A DNA stretch of 64,000 nucleotides from Gordonia polyisoprenivorans (GCF_017654315.1 NZ_CP072203.1:310001-374000), one strand, 5' to 3'; shown: positions 1 to 9,017, counted from the first letter of the stretch. Numbers and translations are program-made. The notes: generated from the letters alone by a model not told the origin.

Positions 1-1
1 C

Positions 2-766
2 GAGACCGGGACCGCGGTGCGTGAGATCCGCGTCCGCGACGGCCGCGCCGACGGTGTCATCACCGCGTCCGGCGACCTGCGTCGCGCTGATCTCGTGGTG
101 GCCAATGCCGATGCAGCTCAGGTGTATTCCTCACTCGTGCACACGTCGTCGGCGCGCCGCCAACTCCGTCGATTGCAGCGGAGCACACCGTCGTTGTCGG
201 GTTTCGTCATCATGCTCGCCCTCGACGACGAGCCACCCGGACAGCCACATCATCGCGTGTTGTTCCCCGCCGACTACGACGCCGAGTTCGACGCGGTCTT
301 CGGCCACCACGGAGCACCACGTCCCGTCGCCGATCCCACCGTCTACATCACTGCACCGGAAGACCCGGCCATCGTCCCTGCCGCGGGAACCGGGGCCTGG
401 TTCGTGCTGGTGAACGCGCCGCGCCACCACCCGGATTCGGGAATGGATTGGGACAGCGACGGTCTCGCTCATTCCTACGCCGACCACGTGTTGGAGGCGA
501 TGGCCGCTCGCGGAACCGACGTCCGCCATCGCATCCGTCGCCGATTCGTACTCAGCCCCGCCGATCTCGCCCGCCGCACCCTGACGCCGGGCGGTTCGAT
601 CTACGGCAGTTCATCCAACGGTCCGCGCGCCGCGTTCTTGCGCCCCGCGAACGCCTCCCCCATTCCCGGCCTCTACCTCGTCGGCGGTTCGGCGCACCCC
701 GGCGGTGGGCTGCCGTTGGTTCTGCTGTCCGCGAAGATCACCGCCGGGCTCATCGGCCGGGCATAG
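2..766 (+). CDS. CrtI/CrtD-type carotenoid desaturase-oxidase, C-terminal part
   Basis: The reading frame is open from the window edge, so the N-terminus and its dinucleotide-binding fold lie outside. The visible ~254 residues belong to the phytoene-desaturase superfamily: ANADAAQVY is the usual NADP..Y element after the FAD fold, and the C-terminal FAD-binding segment reads LYLVGGSAHPGGGLPLVLLSAK. The IYGSSSNG...AAFLRP stretch before it resembles CrtD/CrtN-type desaturases and oxidases more than classical CrtI (from memory of these families). It is convergent with the idi-crtB-crtI operon, so it probably acts on the same carotenoid. The exact reaction (desaturation, ketolation or terminal oxidation) cannot be told from this fragment. 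Confidence 0.75.
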   Translation, partial: ETGTAVREIRVRDGRADGVITASGDLRRADLVVANADAAQVYSSLVHTSSARRQLRRLQRSTPSLSGFVIMLALDDEPPGQPHHRVLFPADYDAEFDAVFGHHGAPRPVADPTVYITAPEDPAIVPAAGTGAWFVLVNAPRHHPDSGMDWDSDGLAHSYADHVLEAMAARGTDVRHRIRRRFVLSPADLARRTLTPGGSIYGSSSNGPRAAFLRPANASPIPGLYLVGGSAHPGGGLPLVLLSAKITAGLIGRA

Positions 767-788
767 GCGAGCGCTCCATCGTCACACC

Positions 789-1270
789 GGATACCCTTCG
801 GCACAAGAGGTCTCGAGGCTCCTCGCTAGCGCTCGTCGACACCTCGACCACCGTATGGAAGCCGTCCCCCTCTCGATGGTCGAGGTGCGAGGCGCATGCG
901 CCGAGCCTCGAGACCACCGTCACCGGTACTGTTTTCGACCCACCGTGGCCTGGAAACCCTTCAGCACAAGAGGTCTCGAGGCTCCTCGCTAGCGCTCGTC
1001 GGCACCTCGACCACCGTATGGAAGCCGTCCCCCTACCGATGGTCGAGGTGCGAGGCGTGCGCGCCGAGCCTCGAGACCACCGTCACCGGTGCTGGTTTCG
1101 ACCCACCGTGGCCCGGAAACCCTTCAGCACAAGAGGTCTCGAGGCTCCTCGCTAGCGCTCGTCGGCACCTCGACCACCGTATGGAAGCCGTCCCCCTACC
1201 GATGGTCGAGGTGCGAGGCGCACGCGCCGAGCCTCGAGACCGCCTGCTACAGGGCTGGTTTCACACCACC
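789..1270. repeat. 163-bp tandem repeat, about three units, each a nested palindrome
   Basis: Units begin at 789, 952 and 1115 (period 163 bp); the third degenerates as it reaches the end of crtI. In unit 1, GGTCTCGAGGCTC (809-821) pairs with GAGCCTCGAGACC (903-915), and inside it CACCTCGACCA (840-850) pairs with TGGTCGAGGTG (877-887), giving a ~107-bp cruciform. The array fills the whole space between two convergent carotenoid genes and I see no gene in it. Single copies of the same palindrome family lie near 10.4 kb and 12.2 kb. Position at convergent 3' ends suggests a transcription-stop or REP-like role; no T-tract follows the stems. Confidence 0.9.
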
Positions 1271-1271
1271 A

Positions 1272-2852
1272 CTAGGGAGCCATCGACGGCCCGGTGGAAT
1301 GGTCTCCGCGTAGACGCTTGCGGATCAGTTCGGCGCTGATGAGGCACATGGGCAGTCCGATGCCGGGGCGGGTCGAGCCGCCGGCATAGTAGAGTCCGTC
1401 CACCTTGCGTGATCGATTGGTGGCCCGCAGGAAAGCGCTCTGGCGCAACGTATGTGCGGGCCCGAGCGCACCACCGGACCACGAGTTGACGTCGACGGCG
1501 AAATCGCCCGGCCCCATCGTGCGGCGTACGACGATCCGGTCGGCGAGGTCCTCGATGCCCGCCCAGTCGGCGACGAGTTCGATGGCGCGGTCGGCGGCCT
1601 GCTCGATCACGGGATCGCCTGCGCCGTCGACACCGCCGCGCCCCAGCGACGGGTCGGGCGGTACGGGTACCAGGATGAACAGATTCTCATGCTCGCTCGG
1701 CGCCACCGAATCGTCGGTCGCCGACGGCCGGCACACATACAGCGACGCGGGCTCGGGAACGCGGGTGGGTTCGGAGAAGATGGCGTCGAAGTTCGCGTGC
1801 CAGTCCTGTGTGAAGAACAGCGAGTGGTGCGCGAGTTGTGGCAGCCGCCCACGCACCCCGAGGAAGACCAACACCGCCCCGGGTCCCGACGTCCGGCGGT
1901 CCCACCACCGTTGCGGGAATGTCTGCAATCTTCGTGGCAACAACCGCGTTTCGAGGTGGTGCAGATCGGTCGCGCCGATCACGATGTCGGCAGGCAGCAC
2001 ACTCTCGGCGCCGTCCGCACCGGTCACCCGCACCCCGGTGACCGTTGCCCGCCTTCCGACCGGTCCGCGACCCGAATCGCGGGTACAGATCTCCGTCGCC
2101 GCAACCCCCGTGTGCAAGCGCGCACCGTGATCGACGGCGACACCGACGAGCGCGTCGACGAATCGGGTGAAACCCCCTTGCGGGTATCGGACCCCGTCGT
2201 CGAGATCCAGCCAGCTCATCAGGTGATACATCGCGGGCGCACGCTCGGGCGACGCCCCGAGGAACACTGCCGGGTAGCCGAGGATCTGCCGTAGCCTCCG
2301 GTCACGAAAGTGCCTGGCGGTGAACGACTCCAGGCTCTCGCTGAGCAGTCGCGCCAACCGGGGGAGGCGGCGCAGCAGTTCGGTGGCGGTGAAGGCCCGG
2401 GCCGACTCGAAGCTGGTGTACAGGAATCGTCGAACGGCCACGTCGTAGGTGTCGCGTGCCGACTCCAGGTACTCGTCGAATCGCACGCCTGCACCGGGTT
2501 CGGTGCGCTCGAACAACTCTCGGTTGCGAGCACGGTCGCCGGAGATCTCCAATGGATCGGGCTCACCTTCGAAGAACACCCGGTATCCGGGTTCGAGTCG
2601 GGTGAGCTCCAGTTGCTCCGCCGTCGACGTCCCGAGCAACGCGAAGAAGTGGTCGAAGACCTGCGGCATCAGCCACCACGACGGTCCGGTGTCGAAGCGG
2701 AATCCGTCCTTCTCCCAACTCCCGGCCCGCCCACCGGGATTCGCGTTCTTCTCGACGATGTCGACGTCGTGCCCGTCGGCGGCCAACAACGCAGCAGTGG
2801 CCAGTCCGGCCACACCGCCGCCGATGACGACGACCTTCTTCGGTGTGGTCAC
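1272..2852 (-). CDS. crtI: Phytoene desaturase (CrtI)
   Basis: The 526-residue protein opens with an FAD Rossmann motif (GGGVAG, residues 11-16), followed by the E of IVEKNANPGGRAGSW and the DTGPSWWLMP segment typical of bacterial phytoene desaturases. The C-terminus carries YYAGGSTRPGIGLPMCLIS, the second FAD/product-channel signature. Family function: FAD-dependent stepwise desaturation of phytoene towards lycopene at the membrane. Its ATG (2852-2850) overlaps the crtB stop in an ATGA arrangement, so it is the last gene of a translationally coupled idi-crtB-crtI operon. No GGPP synthase or cyclase gene is visible; they may lie left of the window. The number of desaturation steps cannot be inferred. 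Confidence 0.9.
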   Translation of the reverse strand: MTTPKKVVVIGGGVAGLATAALLAADGHDVDIVEKNANPGGRAGSWEKDGFRFDTGPSWWLMPQVFDHFFALLGTSTAEQLELTRLEPGYRVFFEGEPDPLEISGDRARNRELFERTEPGAGVRFDEYLESARDTYDVAVRRFLYTSFESARAFTATELLRRLPRLARLLSESLESFTARHFRDRRLRQILGYPAVFLGASPERAPAMYHLMSWLDLDDGVRYPQGGFTRFVDALVGVAVDHGARLHTGVAATEICTRDSGRGPVGRRATVTGVRVTGADGAESVLPADIVIGATDLHHLETRLLPRRLQTFPQRWWDRRTSGPGAVLVFLGVRGRLPQLAHHSLFFTQDWHANFDAIFSEPTRVPEPASLYVCRPSATDDSVAPSEHENLFILVPVPPDPSLGRGGVDGAGDPVIEQAADRAIELVADWAGIEDLADRIVVRRTMGPGDFAVDVNSWSGGALGPAHTLRQSAFLRATNRSRKVDGLYYAGGSTRPGIGLPMCLISAELIRKRLRGDHSTGPSMAP

Positions 2853-3772
2853 CGGCTCGATACCCCTCCCGCTCGTGGATACCCGCGACGCACCGCTGCC
2901 GCCGCAGCGATACCGGCCTTCACCGGTCCGGGTACCCGTACGCGCGTGGTGACCGCGTCCGCCGGTGCCACCTTGCGCAGACGCGCCGACAACTCGGCGA
3001 ACAGATCATGGGCGGTACATACCGCGACCCGTGCCTCACCGGGCAGGTCGGGAATGATGCGCGCCGCGGCGGCCAGATCCTCGTCGATGTCGTCGAGCCA
3101 CCGCCGCCACGCCGCGTCGCTCGGAGCCTGCGGATCGAGGCCGGTCAGATAGCGTCGGCCGAGTTCACCGTCATCGACTCCGAGGTCGCGCAAGAAATTG
3201 ACCTTCTGAAACGCGGCCCCGAGACGCTTTGCCCCCGGCGCCATCGCCGCGTAGCGGACGTCGCGGTCGGGTTCCTCGGCAAGGAACGCCCGCAGGCACA
3301 TCAGCCCGACCACCTCGGCCGACCCGTAGATGTAGGTGGCCAGACTGTCCTCGTCGTGCTCTCGGCAGGTGAGGTCGGTGCGCATGGACGCGAAGAACGG
3401 CGCGGTCAGCGTGGCGTCGACGCCGACCCTGCGGGCGGTGCGGGCGAAGGCGTGGACGACCAGGTTGGTGCTCGCCCCGGTGTCCATCGCCGCGAGGCTG
3501 TCGGCCTCGAGCTGATCGAGCGCAGCCCGCCTGCTCTCGACGTCCTGGCCGGGCCGCGGGGCGTCGACGATCTCGTCGGCCACACGCACCAACGCATAGA
3601 TGTTGCGCACATCACGGCGGATCGGCCCGGCCAGCAGCCTAGAGGCGAGGCCGAACGACGACGAATACGAGCGGATCACCAGGTCGGCGCTGGCGTCGGC
3701 GACCTCGTCGTAGCGCACATACGGACGGGTCGTCGCAGGCGATCGGTGCGAACCTATCTGGCGCAGGCTCAT
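2849..3772 (-). CDS. crtB: Phytoene synthase (CrtB)
   Basis: This 307-residue trans-isoprenyl diphosphate synthase of the squalene/phytoene synthase family should condense two GGPP to phytoene. Both Asp-rich Mg-diphosphate motifs are present: D66-E-I-V-D70 and R-D196-L-G-V-D200. The YSSSF motif near residue 36 and the FQKVNFLRD context are family hallmarks. The start at 3772 is chosen because it forms an ATGA overlap with the idi stop; the frame stays open upstream but those codons are antisense to or overlap idi. The 3' end overlaps crtI by the same four-base arrangement. Length is normal for actinobacterial CrtB. Confidence 0.92.
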   Translation of the reverse strand: MSLRQIGSHRSPATTRPYVRYDEVADASADLVIRSYSSSFGLASRLLAGPIRRDVRNIYALVRVADEIVDAPRPGQDVESRRAALDQLEADSLAAMDTGASTNLVVHAFARTARRVGVDATLTAPFFASMRTDLTCREHDEDSLATYIYGSAEVVGLMCLRAFLAEEPDRDVRYAAMAPGAKRLGAAFQKVNFLRDLGVDDGELGRRYLTGLDPQAPSDAAWRRWLDDIDEDLAAAARIIPDLPGEARVAVCTAHDLFAELSARLRKVAPADAVTTRVRVPGPVKAGIAAAAAVRRGYPRAGGVSSR

Positions 3773-4326
3773 GACGTCTCCCGCTCCGGCACACGGTAGG
3801 GATGAGCACCGAGCGCGTGCACCTGATCGACGAACCACGGGCTGAGCAGCCACGGGGTGCGTCGCGCCGCCGACCACACGTCGTCGACGTCGGTCCACGC
3901 GACGTCCATCACCTCGTCGGGGTTGGGCCGCAGCGGACCGGTCGGTCGCGCGACGAACACCGGGCACACCTCGTTCTCCACCACACCACTGGCATCGACG
4001 GCCCGATAGCGGAAATCGGGTAGGACACAGCGCACATCGGTGACGTCGAGGCCCAATTCCCGCTGGGCGTAACGATGCACGGCGTCGACGGCGCTCTCGC
4101 CGGGTCGCGGGTGCCCGCAGTAGGAGTTGGTCCATACACCCGGCCAGGTCTTCTTTGTCAGCGCCCGGCGGGTCATCAGCAACCGGCCGGCCTCGACGAG
4201 ATGACAGGAAAAGGCGAAGTGCAGCGGGGTGGAGGTGGTGTGCACCGATGTCCGGTCGGCCGTACCGCACGGCGTGCCGTCGGGCTCGACGAGTACCACC
4301 AGGTCCTCGGCCAGGTACTCGGTCAT
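3769..4326 (-). CDS. idi: Isopentenyl-diphosphate delta-isomerase, type I
   Basis: This 185-residue Nudix-fold enzyme interconverts IPP and DMAPP. The catalytic cysteine lies in TNSYCGHPRPGE (C70) and the catalytic glutamate in VENEVCPVF (E119), as in the type I enzyme of E. coli. The ATG at 4326 has GAGGAG ten bases upstream, which decides the start over the open frame further out. First gene of idi-crtB-crtI, so it supplies precursor to the carotenoid route. No operator is evident in the 106 bp up to the next gene. Confidence 0.92.
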   Translation of the reverse strand: MTEYLAEDLVVLVEPDGTPCGTADRTSVHTTSTPLHFAFSCHLVEAGRLLMTRRALTKKTWPGVWTNSYCGHPRPGESAVDAVHRYAQRELGLDVTDVRCVLPDFRYRAVDASGVVENEVCPVFVARPTGPLRPNPDEVMDVAWTDVDDVWSAARRTPWLLSPWFVDQVHALGAHPYRVPERETS

Positions 4327-4432
4327 GCGCGGTCTGCTCCTCGTTGGTCGGTCGGGCCACGATCGGCCCGGCGTGCCTCCAGACAACAGCACTTCGACAC
4401 CGACGCAAACTCGGATGGGCGACCCGACCGGC

Positions 4433-6154
4433 TCAGTCCCGATGCAGTAGCGGCAACAACCGTTCGGTCTTGTCCTGGGTCCATCCGGGCGGCTGCAGAA
4501 TGTCGGCCCACGAGTACGGGATGGCGCTCAGATAGTTGTGGCCGTGACCGTCGGGCACGTTCACCGACACGGCCATATCCGCCGACACCTGCAGGAACGT
4601 GACGAACGGCATCCACGTCATCGCCCCGAGCACGTCGCGGCCGTGCTCTTCCTTCAGCCACTCCGGCTCGTTGAGGATGAGCCGCGGCGACCACCAGGCG
4701 ATCGGGTCCGACGCGTGCTGCAGGTAGACGACGCGAGGGTCGAGCCACGGCGTGTCGGGACGGTTCAGGTCCGAGGCGTCGGCAATGAACCGGACGTGCC
4801 GGCCGTCTTCATAGATCGGCAGGACCTGCGGCGAACCGGCATCGCGGGCGGCGGTGGCGTCACTCCACAACTGGTTGTTGAACGTCGGCCCGACGAACAG
4901 GGCGCCGTTGGTGCGGGCGACGACCGTCGGCACGGTACCGAAGGCGGCCTCGGCACCGAACGAGCCGAGGCTCTCCCCGAACACGACGACCTTGGGTCGG
5001 CGGCCCTCGGGCAGTTGCTGGATACGTGCGTCGACGGCCTCGAACAACGCACTGCCGGCCTGACGCGCGCGTTCGCTGTCGACGAGGAACGACAGCCAGC
5101 TCGGCAGATAGGAGTACTGCATCGACACCGTGGCGACGTTGCCGTTGTACATGTACTCCAGCGAGTCGACCGTCGCCTTGTTCAGCCACCCCGATCCGGT
5201 GGCCGACCCGATGGCCACCACGGCCCGTTCGAGACCGCCGGCACGGACCAGCTCATCGGCGGCCAGGGTGGCGTTGGCGCGCAGATCATTTCCCGATCCG
5301 AGCCCGACGAACGCCCGGATCGGCTCCATCGCCGGCGCCCCGTTGAACGCCGAGAGCTGTTGCACATCGGGGCCGTTCGCGACGAATCGCCGGCCCTCCC
5401 GTCCGAGCGAGCCCCACGTGACCAGCGAGCCCGGACCGCCTGATCGAACCGTGGTCGTCGGTGCCGACGTGGTCGCATCGGTCTCGTCGTTCGCCGCGGC
5501 AAAGGAGGCATTGAGCCACTTCATCGAGTAGTTCGCGACCACGCCGTTGAGGACGAACACGGTGATCAGGACGATCACCGTCGCACCGGCGACCGCAGAA
5601 ATCCGCGGTGGCGCAAAGCGATTGAGTTTTCGCACCGGCCAGACGACGAGTGCGGCCCACAGTTGTCCGATCACCATCAACAGCACGAATACGATCACGG
5701 AGACGACAATGATCAACGGGTAAGCCGTCCACGAGAGCTGGTCGACCTTCATCAGCGAGCGGATCTCGTTCTGCCACACCGAATACCAATAGAACATCAC
5801 CGAGGTGCCCACCGCGAAGATCACACCCAGCGCGGCCCACAGGTACCAGGGCGGCGAGGGCCACCGCCGATCCCTCGACAACATGAACCGCACCAGCCAG
5901 GCGAAGAAGGCGCCGAGACAGTAGCCGACGGCGGCCGCCGCGCCGCTCACGATGCCCTGGAACAGCGGCCCGCGCGGTAACAGTGACGGTGTCGCCGAGA
6001 ACCAGAGGAACGCCGTCGCCACCGCCAGGCCGGAGTAACTGATCCGGCCGAGGTAGGCGACGGCGCGCTCCCGTGCCCGTGACCGGTGCGGCTCGGCGCT
6101 CACGTCCTGCGGGGCGTCGGCGCCGTCGACGGCGTCCACATCAGATTCCGGCAC
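4433..6154 (-). CDS. Membrane alpha/beta-hydrolase family protein (Abhydrolase_9 type)
   Basis: The 573-residue protein has an N-terminal membrane half with about five hydrophobic spans (roughly residues 30-215), then a soluble alpha/beta-hydrolase half with the nucleophile elbow VVVFGESLGSFG. This two-part architecture matches the actinobacterial Abhydrolase_9_N/Abhydrolase_9 family (the Rv1069c-like proteins of mycobacteria); the substrate is unknown. I choose the GTG at 6154 because AGGAG lies eight bases upstream; an upstream TTG at 6196 has no such site. It stands alone, divergent from the CPBP protease gene. Likely located in the cytoplasmic membrane; orientation of the hydrolase domain is not clear. 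Confidence 0.75.
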   Translation of the reverse strand: MPESDVDAVDGADAPQDVSAEPHRSRARERAVAYLGRISYSGLAVATAFLWFSATPSLLPRGPLFQGIVSGAAAAVGYCLGAFFAWLVRFMLSRDRRWPSPPWYLWAALGVIFAVGTSVMFYWYSVWQNEIRSLMKVDQLSWTAYPLIIVVSVIVFVLLMVIGQLWAALVVWPVRKLNRFAPPRISAVAGATVIVLITVFVLNGVVANYSMKWLNASFAAANDETDATTSAPTTTVRSGGPGSLVTWGSLGREGRRFVANGPDVQQLSAFNGAPAMEPIRAFVGLGSGNDLRANATLAADELVRAGGLERAVVAIGSATGSGWLNKATVDSLEYMYNGNVATVSMQYSYLPSWLSFLVDSERARQAGSALFEAVDARIQQLPEGRRPKVVVFGESLGSFGAEAAFGTVPTVVARTNGALFVGPTFNNQLWSDATAARDAGSPQVLPIYEDGRHVRFIADASDLNRPDTPWLDPRVVYLQHASDPIAWWSPRLILNEPEWLKEEHGRDVLGAMTWMPFVTFLQVSADMAVSVNVPDGHGHNYLSAIPYSWADILQPPGWTQDKTERLLPLLHRD

Positions 6155-6248
6155 TGGCCACGCTCCTGTCGTCCGCGCCCCGACGGTCGGGCACAATCGG
6201 TCGGAAACATCTTGTCAGACGGCATATCGCGGCAGAAGGGCAGAATGT

Positions 6249-6959
6249 ATGTCTCTCCCGAGGCGCCGGTTCGCGTGGCTGTGCGTCGGCGTCGTGACGG
6301 TTCTCGTCTGCGTGCAAGTGCTGATCTTCGTGACCCCGGTTCCCGGCGTGCAGTGGGCGGTGCCGATCGCCGCCGCGCTCATCCTCGTTCTCGCCAGGGC
6401 TACCGGCCTGTCCTGGACGGATCTCGGTCTGGGCCGACGATCACTCGGTACGGGTCTGCGCTACGCGGCGGTCATCATCGGTGCGGTTGCCGTGATCACC
6501 GCGATCGGTGTCGCCCTTCCCTGGACGCGCGACCTGTTCCACAACGACGCCTATCGAGATGTCCACGCGGCACTGGTGTCTGCGCTCGTCCTCATTCCGA
6601 TCCACACCATCCTGGCCGAAGAGGTGATCTTCCGCGGTGTGCTGCTCGGTGCGCTGCGACAGATCTGCAGTCCCCGGACAGCGCTGATCCTGCAGGCCGG
6701 ACTGTTCGGACTATGGCACGTCGGCTCGTCGATGGGGCTCTCGACACACAATCAGGGGCTCGGTGACATCGTGGGCGCCGGCCCGCTGGCCACGTTCGCC
6801 GGTGTCGCGCTCGCCGTCGTCGTGACCGGCGTCGCGGGAATCCTGCTCGGCTGGTTGCGGATTCGCAGCGGGAGCCTGCTCGCGCCGATCGCCTTGCACT
6901 GGTCGGTCAACGGCCTCGGCGCGATCGCCGCGGCGATCGCGTGGCAGCTGCCAGGGTGA
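6249..6959 (+). CDS. CPBP-family intramembrane metalloprotease
   Basis: A 236-residue polytopic membrane protein of the CPBP/Abi (CAAX prenyl protease 2-like) family. The conserved motifs are intact: E124-E125-V-I-F-R129 (EExxxR), FGLWH157 and H217-WSVN221, which together form the metal site within the membrane. Family members cleave CAAX proteins in eukaryotes; bacterial ones are linked to bacteriocin self-immunity or membrane protein processing, and the substrate here is unknown. AAGGG precedes the ATG. It is convergent with the TetR gene, four bases apart, and has no obvious functional partner nearby. Confidence 0.85.
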   Translation: MSLPRRRFAWLCVGVVTVLVCVQVLIFVTPVPGVQWAVPIAAALILVLARATGLSWTDLGLGRRSLGTGLRYAAVIIGAVAVITAIGVALPWTRDLFHNDAYRDVHAALVSALVLIPIHTILAEEVIFRGVLLGALRQICSPRTALILQAGLFGLWHVGSSMGLSTHNQGLGDIVGAGPLATFAGVALAVVVTGVAGILLGWLRIRSGSLLAPIALHWSVNGLGAIAAAIAWQLPG

Positions 6960-6963
6960 ACGG

Positions 6964-7626
6964 TCAGCTCGGGGCGTCGAGCATCGGCACCAGATAGCGC
7001 CGGGCGATGTCGGCGAGCTGATCGTCGTCGTCGGTGTCGACGAGCGCACTCGGCGTGGTCAGAAACGACGCCGAGATCCGCGCCATCATCTCGGCGGTGA
7101 GGTCGGTGTCGAGGTCGGCGCGCAGGGTTCCCGCGCGCTGCTCCTGGCGCAGCTGCTGGGCGATGAACTGTGCAACGGTGGCCAGCAGCCGCCCGTCGGC
7201 GCCGAGCGCACCTGCCAGCAGGGTGGGTTCGGTCTGCTGCAGCCCGCTGATCAGCGGGTTCGTCGACACCGCGCGATAGGAACTGACGAAGGCCAGCACC
7301 AGGCGCTCGGCGATGGTGCGCGCCGGGGCGATGTCGGCGAGGAATTGAACGAGGTAACGCCGGAACTCCCGCAGCATCACCTCCTCGACGAGCACGTCCT
7401 TGTTGGTGAACTTGCGGTAGATGGTGATGCGCGAGGTTCCCGCGCGCTTGGCCACCTCTTCCAGCGAGGTGCGTTGAATACCGAAACGACAGAATTGTGC
7501 AAATGCGGCATCGAGCAATTTCTCTCGGGTCGCGTCCGCATTCGCGCTTTCTCCCCCTTCGGCAACGACGTCGTCATATGCCCTCTCCAACAACGACTTC
7601 GGTGCCGACGACGCCGAGACCACCAT
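6964..7626 (-). CDS. TetR-family regulator, probable LcpR-type regulator of lcp
   Basis: A 220-residue TetR regulator with the N-terminal helix-turn-helix around QRTSLEEVAKRAGTSRITIYRKFTNKDVL and a variable C-terminal ligand domain. It is transcribed divergently from the rubber-oxygenase gene across 128 bp that contain a 12-bp inverted repeat (7686-7716). In Gordonia polyisoprenivorans VH2 a TetR protein, LcpR, lies upstream of lcp1 and represses it, so the same job is inferred here. The start at 7626 follows GGAGG closely; the GTG at 7623 and the frame upstream to 7671 are alternatives. Confidence 0.75.
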   Translation of the reverse strand: MVVSASSAPKSLLERAYDDVVAEGGESANADATREKLLDAAFAQFCRFGIQRTSLEEVAKRAGTSRITIYRKFTNKDVLVEEVMLREFRRYLVQFLADIAPARTIAERLVLAFVSSYRAVSTNPLISGLQQTEPTLLAGALGADGRLLATVAQFIAQQLRQEQRAGTLRADLDTDLTAEMMARISASFLTTPSALVDTDDDDQLADIARRYLVPMLDAPS

Positions 7627-7685
7627 GAACCTCCAACGCATTCGGGGTGAATCTGTTGTGATGTCAATCACTGTATGCTACTCCT

Positions 7686-7716
7686 GATGTTACAACGTTA
7701 CTCGCGTTGTTACATC
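7686..7716. promoter_or_regulatory. Candidate operator of the TetR/lcp pair
   Basis: GATGTTACAACG (7686-7697) and CGTTGTTACATC (7705-7716) are inverted arms matching at 11 of 12 positions, separated by seven bases. The site lies midway between the divergent TetR and lcp starts, where a TetR dimer would block both promoters. Confidence 0.65.
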
Positions 7717-7754
7717 GCGTCATCGAGTCGGGTGGCGATAGACGGGAGCACAAC

Positions 7755-8978
7755 ATGGAACAGCTCAACAGGCGCGCGGTCCTGCGCGCCACAGGCACGA
7801 TCGGCGCCGCGGGCGCCCTCGCGACGCTCACCCAGGCCACGCCCTGGACGTGGGCACCGGCCAACTCGATCCCGGGTGTGGGAGCGGGAGCCGATCCGCG
7901 AACGATCTTCGACGACGAGGCCGACCAGGTGATCGCTCGGGTCATCGACAGCGGCAAGGTCGTCGAGGTCAACAATCTGCTCAATCAATGGCGCACCAAC
8001 TCCCAGCCACTACCGGCCGGGTTGCCGCCGGAATTGCGGGACTTCATCGAACACTCCCGCCAACTGCCGTCGTGGACCGATCGCGGCAAACTCGCTGCCG
8101 CGGTGCGATTCAATCAGCGACGGGGCACCTACCTCGGAGTGCTGTACGGCTTCGCCAGCGGCATGATGAGCACCGTCATCCCCAAGGAGGCGCGCGCGGT
8201 CTACTACTCCAAGGGCGGCTGGGACCTCAAGGACCGCATCTCCAAGACGGCCAAGCTCGGTTACGACATCGGGTCGCTCAACGCCTATCAGCCCGACGGC
8301 GAAATGGTCGTGACCTGCGTCAAGACTCGGATGGCCCATGCGGGTGTGCGGCATCTGCTGCCCAAGTCCGCACACTGGGTGCGCTCGGCACCCGAGGAGA
8401 AGCCGATCAGCCAGGCCAACATCATGGTCACCTGGCACAGTCTGCCGACGACGGTGATGCGCAACCTCCAGAAGTGGAAGGTGCCACTGCCCGCCGACGA
8501 GTCCGAAGGGTTCCTGCATTCCTGGCAAGTGACCGCGGCGATGCTCGGCGTGCAGGACCAGTACATCCCCAACTCGTGGGCCACCGCCGATTCGCAGGCC
8601 AAGCAGGTTCTCGATCCGATCCTCGCATGGACGCCGGAGGGCCAGAAACTCGCCGACATGCTCCTCGATCTGGGGATGGATCTCGACCTCACCCTGCTGT
8701 CGCGGCCCATCCTCGGTGCGCTGACCCGGTTCATGCTCGGCGACAAGATCGCCGACTGGTTGCACATCCCCCGTGAGCCCGTCTGGAATCCGCTGCTGGA
8801 AACCGCTTGGGGCCCCTACGTCGCCGTCCGCGAGGGCCTGCTCAACGCCGGCCTGCCGCGGGAGACCTACTGGCTCTTCGACGAGTTCCTCCGGCAGTTC
8901 GTCCTGTTCTACATGGCCGAGTTGCGGATGCCGATCAGCATCCAGATTCCCTCCTTCAACAACCCGAACTACAACTGA
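7755..8978 (+). CDS. lcp: Latex clearing protein (rubber oxygenase, DUF2236)
   Basis: The 407-residue protein has a Tat-type leader (NRRAVLRATG, residues 5-14, then a hydrophobic stretch) and the full Lcp core. Against Lcp of Streptomyces sp. K30, where R164, T168 and H198 matter (H198 is the proximal haem ligand), this protein has R161, T165 and H195 with the same spacing. LPSWTDRGKLAAAVRFN and RRGTYLGVLYGFASGMMS are family signatures. Lcp is a secreted b-type haem dioxygenase that cleaves cis-1,4-polyisoprene to oligo-isoprenoid aldehydes and ketones. The gene is single and divergent from a TetR gene, as in known rubber degraders. No oxidoreductase for the aldehyde products is adjacent. Confidence 0.88.
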   Translation: MEQLNRRAVLRATGTIGAAGALATLTQATPWTWAPANSIPGVGAGADPRTIFDDEADQVIARVIDSGKVVEVNNLLNQWRTNSQPLPAGLPPELRDFIEHSRQLPSWTDRGKLAAAVRFNQRRGTYLGVLYGFASGMMSTVIPKEARAVYYSKGGWDLKDRISKTAKLGYDIGSLNAYQPDGEMVVTCVKTRMAHAGVRHLLPKSAHWVRSAPEEKPISQANIMVTWHSLPTTVMRNLQKWKVPLPADESEGFLHSWQVTAAMLGVQDQYIPNSWATADSQAKQVLDPILAWTPEGQKLADMLLDLGMDLDLTLLSRPILGALTRFMLGDKIADWLHIPREPVWNPLLETAWGPYVAVREGLLNAGLPRETYWLFDEFLRQFVLFYMAELRMPISIQIPSFNNPNYN

Positions 8979-9004
8979 CACCGCGGCCCACGATCCCGCC
9001 GCAC

Positions 9005-9010
9005 TATGCT
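9005..9010 (+). promoter_or_regulatory. -10 element of a leaderless promoter (cinA)
   Basis: TATGCT fits the actinobacterial TAnnnT -10 element and ends seven bases before the GTG at 9018, the spacing expected when transcription starts on the start codon. No ribosome binding site is visible. Confidence 0.5.
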
Positions 9011-9017
9011 CGATTGC

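Noticed and set aside
789..1270. CRISPR-like array
   Set aside because: The 163-bp units are almost identical along their whole length, with no unique spacers, and there are no cas genes.
448..1339. Long open frames across the 163-bp repeats with a repeated peptide (SLALVGTSTTVWKPSP)
   Set aside because: The frames follow the palindromic DNA repeat, overlap in several phases, lack start signals and end inside the repeat; they are by-products of the repeat.
2849..4408. Extended 519-codon frame upstream of crtB
   Set aside because: It overlaps idi in another phase; the ATGA coupling at 3772 identifies the true crtB start.
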